Source: Saxidomus purpurata (lineage: Eukaryota > Mollusca > Bivalvia > Venerida > Veneridae). From it: a DNA stretch of 64,000 bases. Positions 23,960-36,469 of this stretch are shown here, piece by piece (the stretch's first letter is position 1; each line of letters opens with the position of its first letter). The translations under genes and the position numbers were made by a program. Location: positions 9,120,235-9,184,234 of the forward strand of contig JAFMSR010000008.1 of NCBI GenBank assembly GCA_022818135.1. Reading direction: 5' to 3'. The notes beneath the pieces were generated by a model. That model searched no databases. It was not told where the DNA came from and worked only from the letters and a program-made list of their open reading frames with translations.

Positions 23960-24955
23960 GATCCCTATTGTTTTTGGGGTCAGTGGGTGAAAGGTCAAGG
24001 TCACAGTGACCTCCGATAGGGTTTCTTTGATAACACTACAGGTCACGATTTTTGTTCAACTTTCTTCAGACTTGCTCAGAAGGTTCCCTGCAATATGTAG
24101 ATGATCCCTATTGTTTTTGGGGTCAAAGTTCAAGGTGACAGTGACCTGAACTGAAAATCTTTCTGCTCACTATCTTGAGATATAATGATCCACAGTCTTC
24201 ATACTTCGTAGGATGATTGGTCTTACTGAGTGGAGGATCCCTATTGAGTGTGGGGTCAAAGGTCAAGGTTACGGTGACCTAAACTTTGAAAATCTTTTCT
24301 GCTCAATATTTTGAGATATATATGACCCACAGTCTTCGAACTTCGTAAGATGATTGGTCTTACTGAGTAGAGGATCCCTGTTGAATGTGGGGTCAAAGGT
24401 CAAGGTTACAGTGACCTAAACTTTGAAAATCTTTTCCGCTCAATATTTTGAGATATATATGACCCACAGTCTTCGAACTTCGTAGGATGATTTGTCTTAC
24501 TGAGTAGAGGATCCCTGTTGAATGTGGGGTCAAAGGTCAAGGTTACAGTGACCTGAACTTTGAAAATCTTTTCCGCTCAATATTTTGAGATATATATAAC
24601 CCACAGTGTTCAAACTTCATAGGATAATTGGTACTGAGTAGAGAATCCCTGTTGAGAGTGGGGTCAAAGGTCAAGGTTACAGTGACCTGAACTTTGAAAA
24701 TCTTTTCCGCTCAATATCTTGAGATATATATAACCCACAGTGTTCAAACTTCATAGGATAATTGGTACTGAGTAGAGAATCCCTGTTGAGAGTGGGGTCA
24801 AAGGTCAAGGTTACAGTGACCTGAACTTTGAAAATCTTTTCCGCTCAATATCTTGAGATCAAATTCACCGGTGGTCTTCAAACTTCATTGGATGATTGGT
24901 CTTAGTGAGTAGATGATCCATACTATTTTGGGGATCAGTTGGTTAAGGTCAAGGA
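23960..24955 (+). repeat. ~136-bp tandem array, about seven copies
   Basis: GGGGTCAAAGGTCAAGG recurs near 24252, 24389, 24527, 24661 and 24797, with more diverged copies at about 23978 and 24118. Each unit continues with GTGACCTAAACTTTGAAAAT and AGATATATATGACCCACAGT. A reverse-orientation relative of the flank (23820-24150) is at 46385-46720. The GGTCAAAGGTCA half-site resembles a DR1 nuclear-receptor element, but in this setting it is most simply part of the repeat unit. Confidence 0.85.
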
Positions 24956-25229
24956 CCAGTAGAGCTAGACTTGCCTTTTTGGGCCTCTTGTTAGCTCAAG
25001 TGACACAAGCTATGGTGACTGCTTGATGTCGCTCTGCCATTTTTTCGCCGACAACAAGTGCTTCAATTGACACAGAAATGCCTTGACCAATGTTAGGAGT
25101 TTCTTTGTTTGAACCTCTACCAAAAATGCTAAATGAATTCTGATCCACGCAGAACTAGTTGACATGGCAACAAAAAGGAAATACTTAAAAAAAATCTTGT
25201 TTGAAACTTTTTACTGATCAGAATTTTAT

Positions 25230-26060
25230 TTAATTTGGCCCAAATGGTTACCTGAGAGCTACCACAATTGCTAAAATAAAATTCATTCATAAGAATGAGG
25301 CCCCTAGTGGAGTGGGACTGTTTTCTTTATATAATGTTAAGACATAGCATTGTTTAGGAGATCTGTACATAAGTTGTTCAAATCGTGATCCCATGACAAA
25401 TTGGCGGGGGGGGGAGTGGGGGAGGGGGGGAGGTGTTCGCATGATTTTACATAGGCTTATACAGGAAAAACTTGAAAAATTTCTTTTCTAAAACCGCTTA
25501 GCCTACAGCTTAGAAATGTAGCATTGTCTAGTACACCTCTACCAAGATCGTTAAAATCAGAACCAATAGTATCGGTCAATATTGACCCTGCCTGGGGTTT
25601 ATTTGATTTTACATCGGCTATAGGAAAAACTTTAAAACTTTTCTCAGGACTATAGCTTAGAATATTTAGCATTGCTTAGTAGATCTTTACCAAGATTGTT
25701 AAAATCATGACCCCAAGGTGAAAATTGACCTTATCTGGCTGGTCACTTAATTTTTCACAGGCTGCATTGCATAGTGAACCTCTACCAATATTGTGAAAAT
25801 ATTATCTCGGGTCAAAATTGACCCTGCCTTGGGCTTACGTGGTTTTACAAACGCTTATATAGGGAAAACTTAAAAAAAAATCTGAAACCACAAGGCCTAG
25901 AGCTTAGATATTTAGCATGATGCATTGCCTAATGGACCTTTACCGTGTTTGTTCAAATCATGACGCTCGGCCAAAATTGATCCCACCCGGGGTCACTTGA
26001 TTTTATGCAGACGACTGTAGGAAATCTTTAAAAATCTTCATCTCTGAAACCACAAGGCCT
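25230..26060 (+). repeat. Diverged dispersed repeat series
   Basis: Several copies of a loose unit (TTTACATAGGCTTATACAGG, AAACCAC..GGCCTAGAGCTTAG, ACCTCTACCAAGATCGTT, ATTGACCCTGCC) are spaced by about 150-200 bp. The same family is seen at 20480-20720 and, reversed, at 43200-43800. A G-rich run at 25405-25435 interrupts it. No coding sequence. Confidence 0.6.
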
Positions 26061-27136
26061 GTTATCAGCATAAAAGATGTCAGTTTCGCCTGTAAAAACA
26101 GGACAGTGTGTTAAGAGGTTATTAGAGGGCATATTAACACCTTCGTCATTGCAACTGATTGACTTTAAGTCAAAATAAACTTTGATGGAAAACTTGTAAC
26201 GTTCAGATGACAAAATAATACTTTTGTTTGGTGACTGTTACAGTAGTTACATGACGATGGGATTTTGGTTAGCTTCTTTCTTTTCTTTTCTTTACGTCTG
26301 CGACCAATCTGCGAGTGAATCTGCGTGTCTACTTAGAAGGGGAACAGCCTCAGTGAGATCTAGATTTCTCAAGCATTGGATGCAGTGATTTTGTACATGA
26401 TATTGGGATAGCAAATGGTGAATTTTTCAACATTTCCTATATAGCCAAATGACATTTCTGTTTATTGGATTTCAACGAACCATTTCCTAAACCCATCTAT
26501 AGAGACTGCTCGCATTTTTCATTAGTATTTGTGCTGAAAAAAAAAACAGCTACCGTTAATGAGTTTCAGCGGCGTATTTGTCTGTTCTCACTTCTACCTC
26601 GACACTGCATTCATCACGGAAAAAGTACTATGGTCAGCGCAGCTTAATTAGTCGATTTTTTGTTCGCATATCCACGCTACTTCTGTACGTGTGAGTATAC
26701 TGTACCGATTGGTACTGATTAGTGAAGGAACGAAATAGTCGTCATAACTCCGCCGTTCTGAACACAAAACAATCATATATAACGCTGATAGATAATTGTC
26801 TGTTTGCAATGCCAAAATTGTGTTCAAAATATTTATTTGTAAGAACCCCATGTTTATTTAAATACAAAATGCACATTCAACTTAAAAAAATCACTTGTTA
26901 AATCAATTCAGCGATCCATTGAACAAGTATGCATAAAGTTGTTTGAAGAACCATCCTTACTTCCTATGTACTGTAGGCATGTACACAAGAGTATTATTTT
27001 GCCTATCGATAACCTAAAATCAATCGATACCCTAGTTTTTTAATTTTTAATGACTCTTTTCATAGATTTTCTACAGCTAAAGAAGATTATATCAATCGAC
27101 CAGGGATTTATTTACCACTGAAAAAAGGATAAAACA

Positions 27137-30100
27137 ATGGCAGAGGTTTGTAACTTATTTCTATATTCGCACTAATTATACATGTATGCATTACTCTTAG
27201 TATAAACCTGTAATAAGAGCATCATTCGGACTAGCATCAAGTGGTCTTAATACTAGTATAGAAAAGTTTTTTTCTGTACTTGTTTTCTATAAAATGAGCC
27301 ATTGAAGTCATACACAATATTTGGGTTATTTTTGAAACATGTAAGAATTCGAGTATGAAAAGTTCAGTCATTAGATAACATAAAGAGGAGTATGCAAATT
27401 GTTTGGCAACTTTTTTATTTGTTTGCTTAAGAGTATACTCTTAAAAGATTTGTAATCGTTAAGTTATGAACACTATTTGTTAAAGTAATCAGTTACATTC
27501 CAGTTTAATCAGGCATAACTCTAGATATAATCGGGTAGCGTCTGTATAATATGTATATATACACTTCTTTATGCGGCCTTATGTTTGAAACGTGCATCAA
27601 TCTAGACATTTGTTATAGATTTGTCAAACGTGCAACAATCTAGACTATCTACTACATCTACAATGTCCTGAAATTTACTGGAACAGATTTTTTATTTGAA
27701 GGTCCTCTTAGAGTTTCGGTCTGTTAAGATAAGTGCCACTATCCGTACGTGATACTGACGAACGCTGCGACCAGTCGGAAATGGAAACAGAAGACACCGG
27801 AAGACAATGTCCACTCTTTATCTTTGTTTTTTAAAGTAAACTGCAATGCAATGTGTTTAATAGAGATAATTTTAAAAGGTATCCTTTCTTTTCAGTTTCA
27901 GTGGGATGACGAAGCAGAAAGAAGTAAGTTTTTTAATCTTGAAAGTGATGAACCGTCTGTAATCGCATATAATACCCTACGTCATGTATATTTATGAAAT
28001 AATATCCGTTCCAGCGGTGTTAGTCGTTTAATAAACAATGATTTGGAGTACTGATACGCAGTGATTAGCCACGAAGGCCGAGGCCTGAGTGGTCTATAAC
28101 TGCGCATCAGTAGACAAATTATTGTTTATTAGACGATAACAACGCTGAAAAGGATGTTTATTTCGATTCTAACATGACCAGATATTACAAAAGGTGAATA
28201 AATGCAAAGTTTTATTTTCTACGCGAACGTTCATTTAACGTCATGCGGCGCAATATGACGTCATGTTTACAGCATATCGGTTCCCGCGTTGTATATAGTT
28301 TAATATACATTTTCTACTCTTTGTATATAGAGACAAAATCGTGAGTCATGTTAGAATTGTCAGTATAGACCGTTCTTTTTAATTTGTTATACGTTATTAA
28401 TGTTTAAATTTTTAAAAAATCAGTATGATATAAATTGTAAACAACCCCCTCCCCCCTGCCACAATAAGTTGCCATGTTCAGATGTTTTTTTATTAAGTCA
28501 ATGTTTTTCATACTGATATAGATCTCTATTTGCTTTACTCTTAACCTATATATTACGGTAATGTGTAAATATTTACTGGTCTATATGAACTTTAGGACCA
28601 ATTGAAATATAGTTGAAAATAGAAGAAATCTTTATTTCCTGTGTATCGTATCGTTTCGTGCGTTGTTTTGTCTTTCCTTATCCTCGCTTAGTGTTATTCA
28701 TGTACAGTATGGGGTCAAATGTTATTCCACAACGTTTAAAATTGTGCCTGTTGTGGAACTTTTAAGAGATATCATTTAAAGACAACTTGAAATATGTTGT
28801 CGTCAACATTTACTACGGTCATATAGGGATGACTTTCAAATTTACAAATCCATGTTTAGATCATGATACCTTTAAAACTAAAAACATGAAACTAGTGCGA
28901 GAATAGAAAACACATTTAATATGATAATTCTAAAATAATTGCTAAATTTTGATAAAGATAGCATTTGAAATGAATTCAATAGACATTTTTACAAAATTAT
29001 GGTTTATATTAAATATAGCAAATTTTTACGTTGTGTAATCACCTTTGGCCCAATAAGCTGTTGCATTGTAGAGTACTAACAATTATTAATGGTACAGCAC
29101 TTGTACAGTAAATATGTATTTTCATGTTGTGTTGTATTATAATACAAATGTATTTCAATAAAATGTATTTCAACTAATATTCTATTCTTAATCAAGAATG
29201 TGTTCTTTTGTGAGCTTTCTTTTGTGTTGTATAGGTAAATACAGTTTAAACTTTAAACATTTTGTATTTAGAGTTTAGTGAGTTATTTGATGAAATAGAC
29301 AAGGATGGGAGCGGAATTCTTACATTCGATGAGCTTAAAAACGGTGGCCTACAACAAGGAGCTACAGCTGTCGGTGGTGCGGGTGCCACGGATGAAGATG
29401 TCAACAAATTTATACAGACGGTCGATAAAGACGGTAACCCTACGTACATTCCATTTGCATGCATAACTTATTTCATAGTAATGAGAAACGTATCTTTAGT
29501 TTGTTGTATATATTCAAACATATGTGAAATATAAAAAAAACACACCAAAAATTTTACCGATTATTTTTTGAAAATCTTTGTTATGTGTTCAATGAACGTA
29601 AAATGATAAATAAATACAATTTCAAAGAACATATGGCCAAAAGTGCCTCATTTTTCAACAATTAATCAATATAGAGCCTTTCTGTATTAAATCGCATCCA
29701 CCCATTAATTGTACAACAACTATACATAGATTATTGAATGGTTTACGGTACTGCAGTATATTTTAAACCGCTGATTATATCGATAATGACTGGGAATATA
29801 CAGCTGAAACTTTTAGGTTAAGTTATAATACTTCTAAAGATTCTATTATCTATGTTTTTGAGGTTATTTAGTTGGCATCAGTTATAGGTTATGTCCCTTT
29901 AAGGTGAAGGAGATGCGATTGTTTTCTAAAGGTCTATGATCATGCTGCGCTGGCATGACTGGTTTTTATGCAATTTGACTTTGTTTCCATTTACAGGAGA
30001 TGGTGCTGTTTCAAAAGACGAGTTTAGGCAATTTTTAAAAGACTTCTTTGCTATGTTACAAGAACAGTTGAACCAGGCACAACAAGCACAGACCCAAAGG

Positions 30101-33100
30101 CCTGCACAAACAGGAAAGGTACATATATACTAGTTTTGTGATATGTTGTAAACAATTGTCTCAAACATCTTCTTTATATCATTATTCTGTAAACAGCATT
30201 TCACCCTTTTGTTAGTTCAGATGATTAGACTCATAATTGTGAGAGATTTCGGCAGTCTTTTCAAAACTCGTCTTCGTATGGTAAGTGTTAGGTGATTCTC
30301 AATAAACGAACTTGATCTGCCCGTATCCGCCCGGCAAACCGGGGAAAGAAACTTCGTGCATTTAATAAGCATCACAACGCATATTTAAACTGTGGCTACC
30401 GTGCCTTGTACCGTAATGCAAATTACAATGGATTTCCCTGACTTTATTTATATGATCAAGCCAAGTGCTTCTTGTAGATGTTGATAATGTTCATAGTGCT
30501 TTACAATGTAGACGTTGGTTAGACGGGAAAACAGAACATTATCTTTAAATAGATACACTGTCTCGATTTTAGACCAAATCCGTTTAAAGATATTCTTGTA
30601 TTTCTTCCGCCTTAAAAGTAATGTTATGGCAATGGTCTTTCATCCGCTAAATAGCTAATTTGTGTTGACATTTGAAAGTTCACTCTCTGGTGAATTCACG
30701 CTTACTCAAAGAGTTTGTTAGAAAATCTCACAAACACACTGTATTCGTTTGCGAAAGCAAATATAGTTCGAGGAACGAGGACGGTAAATTGAAGTATAAT
30801 AAATTCTTAGGAATTAAGATAATAAATACTGATTATGCCAATTTTTTTCACACAACATTCTAATATGTCAGTTTGTATATATGATTCCAGATTGAATGGA
30901 CCGACGAGCTTGAAGCTAGTAAGTGACGGTAACGACTTACGTCTTTGTTGTTTCGGTTATTTTAGCCAGTCGAACGATTTTATAACGGACAGTAATGTTA
31001 CGTTGATATTGGTGTTTTAAAAAGTGATCGAGTACCACAAGCCTTTCTACTATTTATTAAAAAAATATTCAAAGAGATATCTTTTGTTTTAATAGAGATA
31101 TCTCTTTTATGCTGAGAGATATCTGTGTATCTCAGAAAGATATAGATTTAGTAGGATATCATGAAAATGCACCGATTTTCTGTAGCACAAACTTATTTAC
31201 CGTTCTAGAGTTCCAGGAAACATTTAACGAATTAGATGAAGATGGAAGCGGTAAACTAACATTTGACGAAGTAAAATCGGGGTCTCTTAAAAAAGGCGCC
31301 CAGTTGTTTGGACATAACCCTACTGATGCAGATGTCTACGAGTGCATGGATCGTCTAGACCGCGATGGTAAGTTCGTGTGGTAGAGTAAGGCGATGTTCA
31401 AAGAAGATTTTCCGTTTTATCTTATAAAGAGCAGATATGTTGTTGGCGTTTTTCATCTATTTCTAAATTATGCTCAATTGACCACGGTCATGTGACAAGT
31501 TCTTTGAAGAAAAATGTTACATTTTGCATGGAAAAGTAAATCGTTCAGCCAATCTACAAAACAAAAACTAATATGCAAACTCGAGTTTTTTTTTTTTTTA
31601 TTCGGAATACCCCCCCCCCCCCCCCCCTCTAGACGGTCCTGTCTTTATTTGATTTGCAACTTACCAATACGAATGTAGTGAAAACATTTTTATACTCGGT
31701 ACTCATTTGTGAGAAATTATGATTGATCTGTTTCTCGTGTCTCGGTACCAAAGCAATATCACAGACATTTCATCTATTTATTGAATATATTAGAACATGC
31801 CTCAGATTGTCAAACTTATTTGTGTTTCTTTATACATGTATTTGAAAGGAGACGGGGCTGTTTCGGCTGACGAATTTAGAACATTTCTACAAGACTTTTT
31901 AGAAAAATTACAAGATCCCAAAAGACTGCTGGAAGAAGCTGTTGATACTATGATGAAATCAATAGATAAAGATGGAAATGGATTGTGCAGTAAAGAAGAA
32001 TTTAAGTAAGTAACTACATCTGTGTAAACTATAGATCTACGATACTGTGTAGACTACGGGAACGCTGACCAGAAATATTACGTAGTTTTTTTTCTGAAGT
32101 TGCAGAAAAGTCGAGACATCTATGCATTGTTCTATTTTGGCTCATAGTGATGTATGGTGATGTTGACATGAATCGTACATCTCGTACATATTTATAGTGA
32201 AATGATTTATGTATTTTAAATCAGTGAAGAATGCCTTGCAGAGCTAATACAAAACATGATCAAATTTATGTTGTTTGTGAAAAAAATTAGAAGATGCAAC
32301 ATCCAAAGATATCAGGATTTTCTCTAAACTATATAGTATACATGCACTGTAACGTAATACTACGTAATATCGACATCAGTGCAATAGTCTGCAAAGTTCT
32401 TCTTTTGACCCGTACTGACATCTGCAAACTGAAAGCCCTTTTATGCGCGATATACAAGAACGACACACCAGAGAACAGAACGGCCAGCATGTTTGATATT
32501 GCTTCCAACCGATCCTGTAGACAGAGTGTAATTTCATAGTAATGCCGTCATATGAATTGTATATCAAAAGTTTCCTAGAGGTGCTGTTTCTTTTCCTGTT
32601 TTACAGAGCATTTGTACAAGAGAAAGGTGCCGACCAGTTGACGGACGACGAAGTGGACGAACTGTTCGATGCAATAGATACTGACGGAGATAAAACAACA
32701 CTAAACAGAGACGGTACTTATCTATACATTATTTATTTGTTTTAATTGTTTAATCTCTAAATGACAAAACAAGGAATCTGGTGTCGTTTAAAAACAGGTG
32801 GCGGGGTTTAAATAGCGGCGATTTCCACAGTGCATCAATAGTTGTACATTGTATGTTCCAAACCAGATGCATAAATCTCAACGTTCGACTTTCGAATCTA
32901 AAAGCCAAACCAGTTTTTACGTATAATTTTTTGTATAAATTTGATTTATATTCTGAAAGCAATATGCTGCCGAGTATGAGCATCGAAATTGCAATATTTT
33001 TTCTGTATCGATGCAATAGATATTGAAAGGAGGTAAAACAACATTTAAAAGAGACGGTACAATTGTCTATGCCAATTTATTTGCACTAATTGTGCGATCA

Positions 33101-33348
33101 ATTACTAACCGACTGGCGTAAATAAAATTCAAATCAGCAGATGCCGGTTATAAAAGGTTTGGGGCAGTTTAAAGTTAGAAAATGCCGAGGACGTGTCAAA
33201 ATTAGCATGTCGGTGTTTGTATTAATTAAATTATAATCGAGTACATGTTTAAAACAGTGGTACTGCGTGTTGCATGTAGAAATTAAAACTTAATTCTTTA
33301 TTTTCAGAACTTCTCATTGCCTTACAAATTGGATTGGCCAACTGTTAG
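27137..33348 (+). CDS. Six-EF-hand calcium-binding protein built from a duplicated module
   Basis: Nine coding exons: 27137-27145, 27896-27923, 29272-29433, 29997-30118, 30891-30918, 31209-31367, 31849-32005, 32607-32713 and 33308-33348. All joins keep frame and give 270 aa. EF-hand loops: residues 22-33 (DKDGSGILTFDE), 64-75 (DKDGDGAVSKDE), 126-137 (DEDGSGKLTFDE), 167-178 (DRDGDGAVSADE), 209-220 (DKDGNGLCSKEE) and a weaker one at 246-257 (DTDGDKTTLNRD, Lys at position 6 and Asp at 12). The first five have the full set of calcium ligands. There is no signal peptide or membrane span, so it is probably cytosolic. A Gln/Ala-rich linker (QLNQAQQAQTQ) separates EF2 from EF3. Two 28-nt mini-exons (encoding FQWDDEAER and IEWTDELEA) have the same length and phase and each precede an EF pair, showing internal duplication. 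It resembles the small EF-hand proteins expanded in molluscs and flatworms; no specific name is warranted. Confidence 0.88.
27996..28164. mobile_element. Near-palindromic foldback element (MITE-like) in an EF-hand intron
   Basis: The left arm (27996-28074, containing AATAAACAATGATTTGGAGT and ACTGATACGCAGT) is an imperfect reverse complement of the right arm (about 28086-28164, with ACTGCGCATCAGT and AATTATTGTTTATTAGAC). The arms are about 75 bases, close to the whole element, and the centre is GAAGGCCGAGGCC. It lies in intron 2 of the six-EF-hand gene. No coding content. Confidence 0.75.
33010..33060 (+). pseudogene. Degenerate copy of EF-hand exon 8 end and donor site
   Basis: From GATGCAATAGATATTGAAAG to GAGACGGTAC this stretch matches 32668-32717, the last part of exon 8 (EF6 loop) with its donor, at most positions. 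One inserted base breaks the reading frame. It lies about 300 bp downstream in intron 8. It is best read as a partial tandem exon duplication that decayed. No matching acceptor could be found upstream, so use as an alternative exon is unlikely. Confidence 0.75.
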
Positions 33349-36300
33349 TCCCTTGACATACATGCAACTATCATCAACGAATGCACACTAATTTCTCAGC
33401 GTCTTTTCGCTTGATTTAGGCTGACGACAGAAATATATGTAACTAAATGGTTTTGCAGTACATACGAAGAGTCAAACACAGCAAAGTACGGATATAAAAG
33501 TTAAAACTGATGAGGCTGGAAACAAACTTGGTGTACCAGTCGGTGTTGTTGTAAAAATACGATCTGAAGTTTTATGGTGAAACTTTGCACATACAATGTA
33601 CTTTCTCAGATTCTCTATTGCTTATTTCTGCTGTTATCTTACATGTAGAATTAAAACAATTAAAACTGTTTTTCGTATGACGTTTAGAAATTTTATTTCT
33701 CTTTTTACCGGTAGTAGAACCTTTATAATTAATATAATTATGTCGACCAATCTGTAAAGCACTGATGCAAATCATATGCCATCTAAGTCCAGCAGTGTTA
33801 TCCTTTTGTCCTTTCATTTGTTTAGTTTATTTGCAATGTTTTGTAGGACAGATCTGGGTTAATGTTAACGCATACGAATTTTACTTTGTTTGTATGTTTT
33901 CGGCTGGTTTGGTGGCTCTAATGCGCATAACTTCAAAATGTCTGCATAGAGTGGAGGTCATCAGTCACCTAGTCTCGCATAGGCCTGAAAATTGTGAACC
34001 TCTGTAAGGACTATTATAGTTAATCAGTGTTAGAAAGTCATGCATTACATTTCACCATATATGAAATAGGTGACATAAATCTACATAATTGATATAACAA
34101 ATTTCATTAAAAAATCAGAAAATGTTTGAAACAGTCAACACGAGGGGTGGTCCAGAATTAATCGAAATATTTCTATACCTATGACATAGCTTATAGTAGC
34201 AAGATAGAAAAAAGACCCTCAACCTTAAATATTCAATTTCTATTATCATCCCTGAAACTGTACAAAAACATTTGAAACACATACCAAAATAGCGAATATG
34301 TAACAGCCATAGGAGCTCGAGGTCGGGATTTTGCTTTTTCCGTCTTTGTTTTGTCTTTTTACATTTATTTAAGAATCAAGCTTACAAACCATGATCTTAA
34401 CTTTTATATTTTACCACTCGAGCTCCTATGGTGACGGCATGGCGGGAAGCGTCAAGGAACACAAAATGATGCAGGCTGAAGTTGCGCTTAAAACAGTAAA
34501 CACTGTTTTAACAAGCGAGATTCCACTTGACCTTGACTTTCTTCAAGGAATCTGTGGTGTCCCATAACTTTGCCCACTTTTATAGCAAATCTCCCGCACC
34601 TTGACCCCACCTGCTGACCTGATTGAAATCCCTGACGGCTAAAAGGCCGTGTCCGACAAACCTTAACGGTCCTTTAGTTAGAATACAGTGTCTATTCTTA
34701 AGATATCTATTGTATACAAGTCTGTCATATTTATTATTCATGCAACTATGTATGCCTTGTTCATAAACTACATTTTCTCTGAGAACATTTCAGAGACAAA
34801 TAAAATACTAGTAATTTATCAAACAGCCGATCGGTTGCAGCACAATTTATTTCTTGAAATAAAAACATATATTCAACAAGAATATCGGAGCTCGTTTATC
34901 GAACAAGGTATTACGAAAGAATAGTTCTGTATATTTTATAATTTTCCTATGTTCTATGACGTAGTTTACGATGTCCGTGTTTAGTTTAATGAGTTCGTGC
35001 TAGTTTCCTGATCAATAAAAATGTTCGATCACACTGTAACTGATTGTTACTAAAATAAACCACAGTGACAGACACGATTGCATTTCAGTACCCTTTATAA
35101 CCGTCCTATAAATAGAAATAATGGTGCGATACGACATCTAGAGACCAGATGTGACAAATATTGAAGGAATGTTTTCAAAGATGGTAACCATTATCATATA
35201 GCACACTTCACTGGAATATTCTGCATTTTTTCAAGGAATTCGGAGCAGAAAAGAAAAGGAAGTGTTTTTATAGAACTGAACTGGATTTGTATAATAGATT
35301 TCATGGATAGCTCTGGTGTAGACGGACTCAAACGATTAGATTGTTAAATCTTTTGCCATTAAGCATTTTTGTTACTCAAATGATGCAAAGTTTGAAAATG
35401 GATATATCATCCATTTAAGGTGCCTAACTGAATACCGAAGACAGTAAGGAAATGGCATAGCCTTATATTAAATCAGTTGTGTTTTCCTGATTTTTCGTTT
35501 ATTTCATCTATCATCGGGTATTTTACTTAATTTGTTTGTTAGACAATGTAACGCTGAAAACCCAAACTAGATCTACAGCGAATACAAAACAACAGACAAG
35601 ATTACAAGTTTTTAATCAAGAATTGAAAATAGATTTTCATTTAAATAGTAAAATACCAGAGGTGTTTTACTTTCAGTTTTGTTATAATATGCATTTCGAC
35701 AACGACACAAGTGATAATAATGAAGCCAATTTGAAGAGAATGGAAGAAACAATTTAACTGTCATTTTAACTGGCAACATTAATAGATATTGATTGAATTT
35801 CTGACTTAATTAAACAGGCAACGATCGCAACCAATGAATAGTAAACACACTGACTCTGTATTGTGAAATAAAGGTCTAAGTGAAAAAGGCAAAATTGAAA
35901 TACGATGCATTAACTCAAATGTTTGCATACAACCATGTTGTTACCTTTGAAAGTATATTTGCTTTTATTTTAAGCGAGTGTGTGTTTTAGGGTCAATAAA
36001 CTAAAAATAATACAGTACTTTCAATAGCAATCATGTCTTTGATGACATTGTCTCTGTCATAGGATTTTATAGCGCATGTATCGCTAAAGAACAAACACAG
36101 CGGTACATGATAGTGAAATCTGTATTCTTTTCGATTTCTTAAATCATTGCAAACACTCGCCGACAGTCAATTAAGACGAATGAATCTAGTCCTTTGATAT
36201 TTATACTGGTCAAAAAGTCGCAACCAGTTTGGTTTATAAGGTGCATGGATTTTGATATTCTACCTGAACCCGAGCTTTAAGCAATTCCGCTTAGTTGACT

Positions 36301-36469
36301 CTACAAATCCACAAGGCGGATACAATTACTGGGGCTAGTTATACCCTACTTTTCACTTTATTTTCACGCAGAGGCAAACATTATCAGAAAGAGCGAAAAT
36401 TGTTACTATGCTTATATGCAGAACATGATAAAATGCGAGAATATTGTGGCTCTTGCTATTGTGAGCCAG
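33349..36469. other. Region between the two EF-hand genes
   Basis: About 3.1 kb holding the 3' untranslated region of the first EF-hand gene and the 5' part of the second. AATAAA sits near 35018, but the true end is uncertain. A 15-bp perfect inverted repeat (34307-34321 and 34417-34431) and a small AAAACAGT/ACTGTTTT hairpin near 34490 are present. Open frames at 34688-34924 and 35536-35757 have no recognisable domain. Confidence 0.45.
34307..34431. repeat. 15-bp perfect inverted repeat, 95-bp spacer
   Basis: CCATAGGAGCTCGAG at 34307-34321 is exactly reversed and complemented at 34417-34431. The spacer is T-rich. The arms could be the termini of a tiny non-autonomous element; no target duplication is obvious. 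Confidence 0.65.

Larger units (their letters stand above)
19881..27136. other. Repeat-dense region between ZCCHC10 and the EF-hand cluster
   Basis: About 7.3 kb, mostly repeats. It starts with the ZCCHC10 3' untranslated region (an AATAAA is present near 21526, with no closer one seen). Then come a dispersed element (20218-20796), two short telomere-like CCCTAA stretches (about 21990-22030), a pearl-like element (22041-23106), T-rich low complexity (23140-23290), a 136-bp tandem array (about 23960-24955) and diverged dispersed repeats (25230-26060). From 26065 to 27136 the sequence looks unique and probably includes the promoter and 5' untranslated exon of the EF-hand gene (possible acceptor TTTCTACAG near 27073). 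Confidence 0.55.

Noticed and set aside
31209..31367. Start of a separate EF-hand gene at this exon
   Set aside because: The upstream 28-nt exon at 30891-30918 fits both in phase and in homology, linking it in frame to the exon ending at 30118. One gene explains all exons.
31600..31627. Poly-C tract (and the poly-G run near 4945) as a functional G-quadruplex or triplex site
   Set aside because: Simple homopolymers are common in introns and prone to sequencing error. Nothing nearby supports a role.
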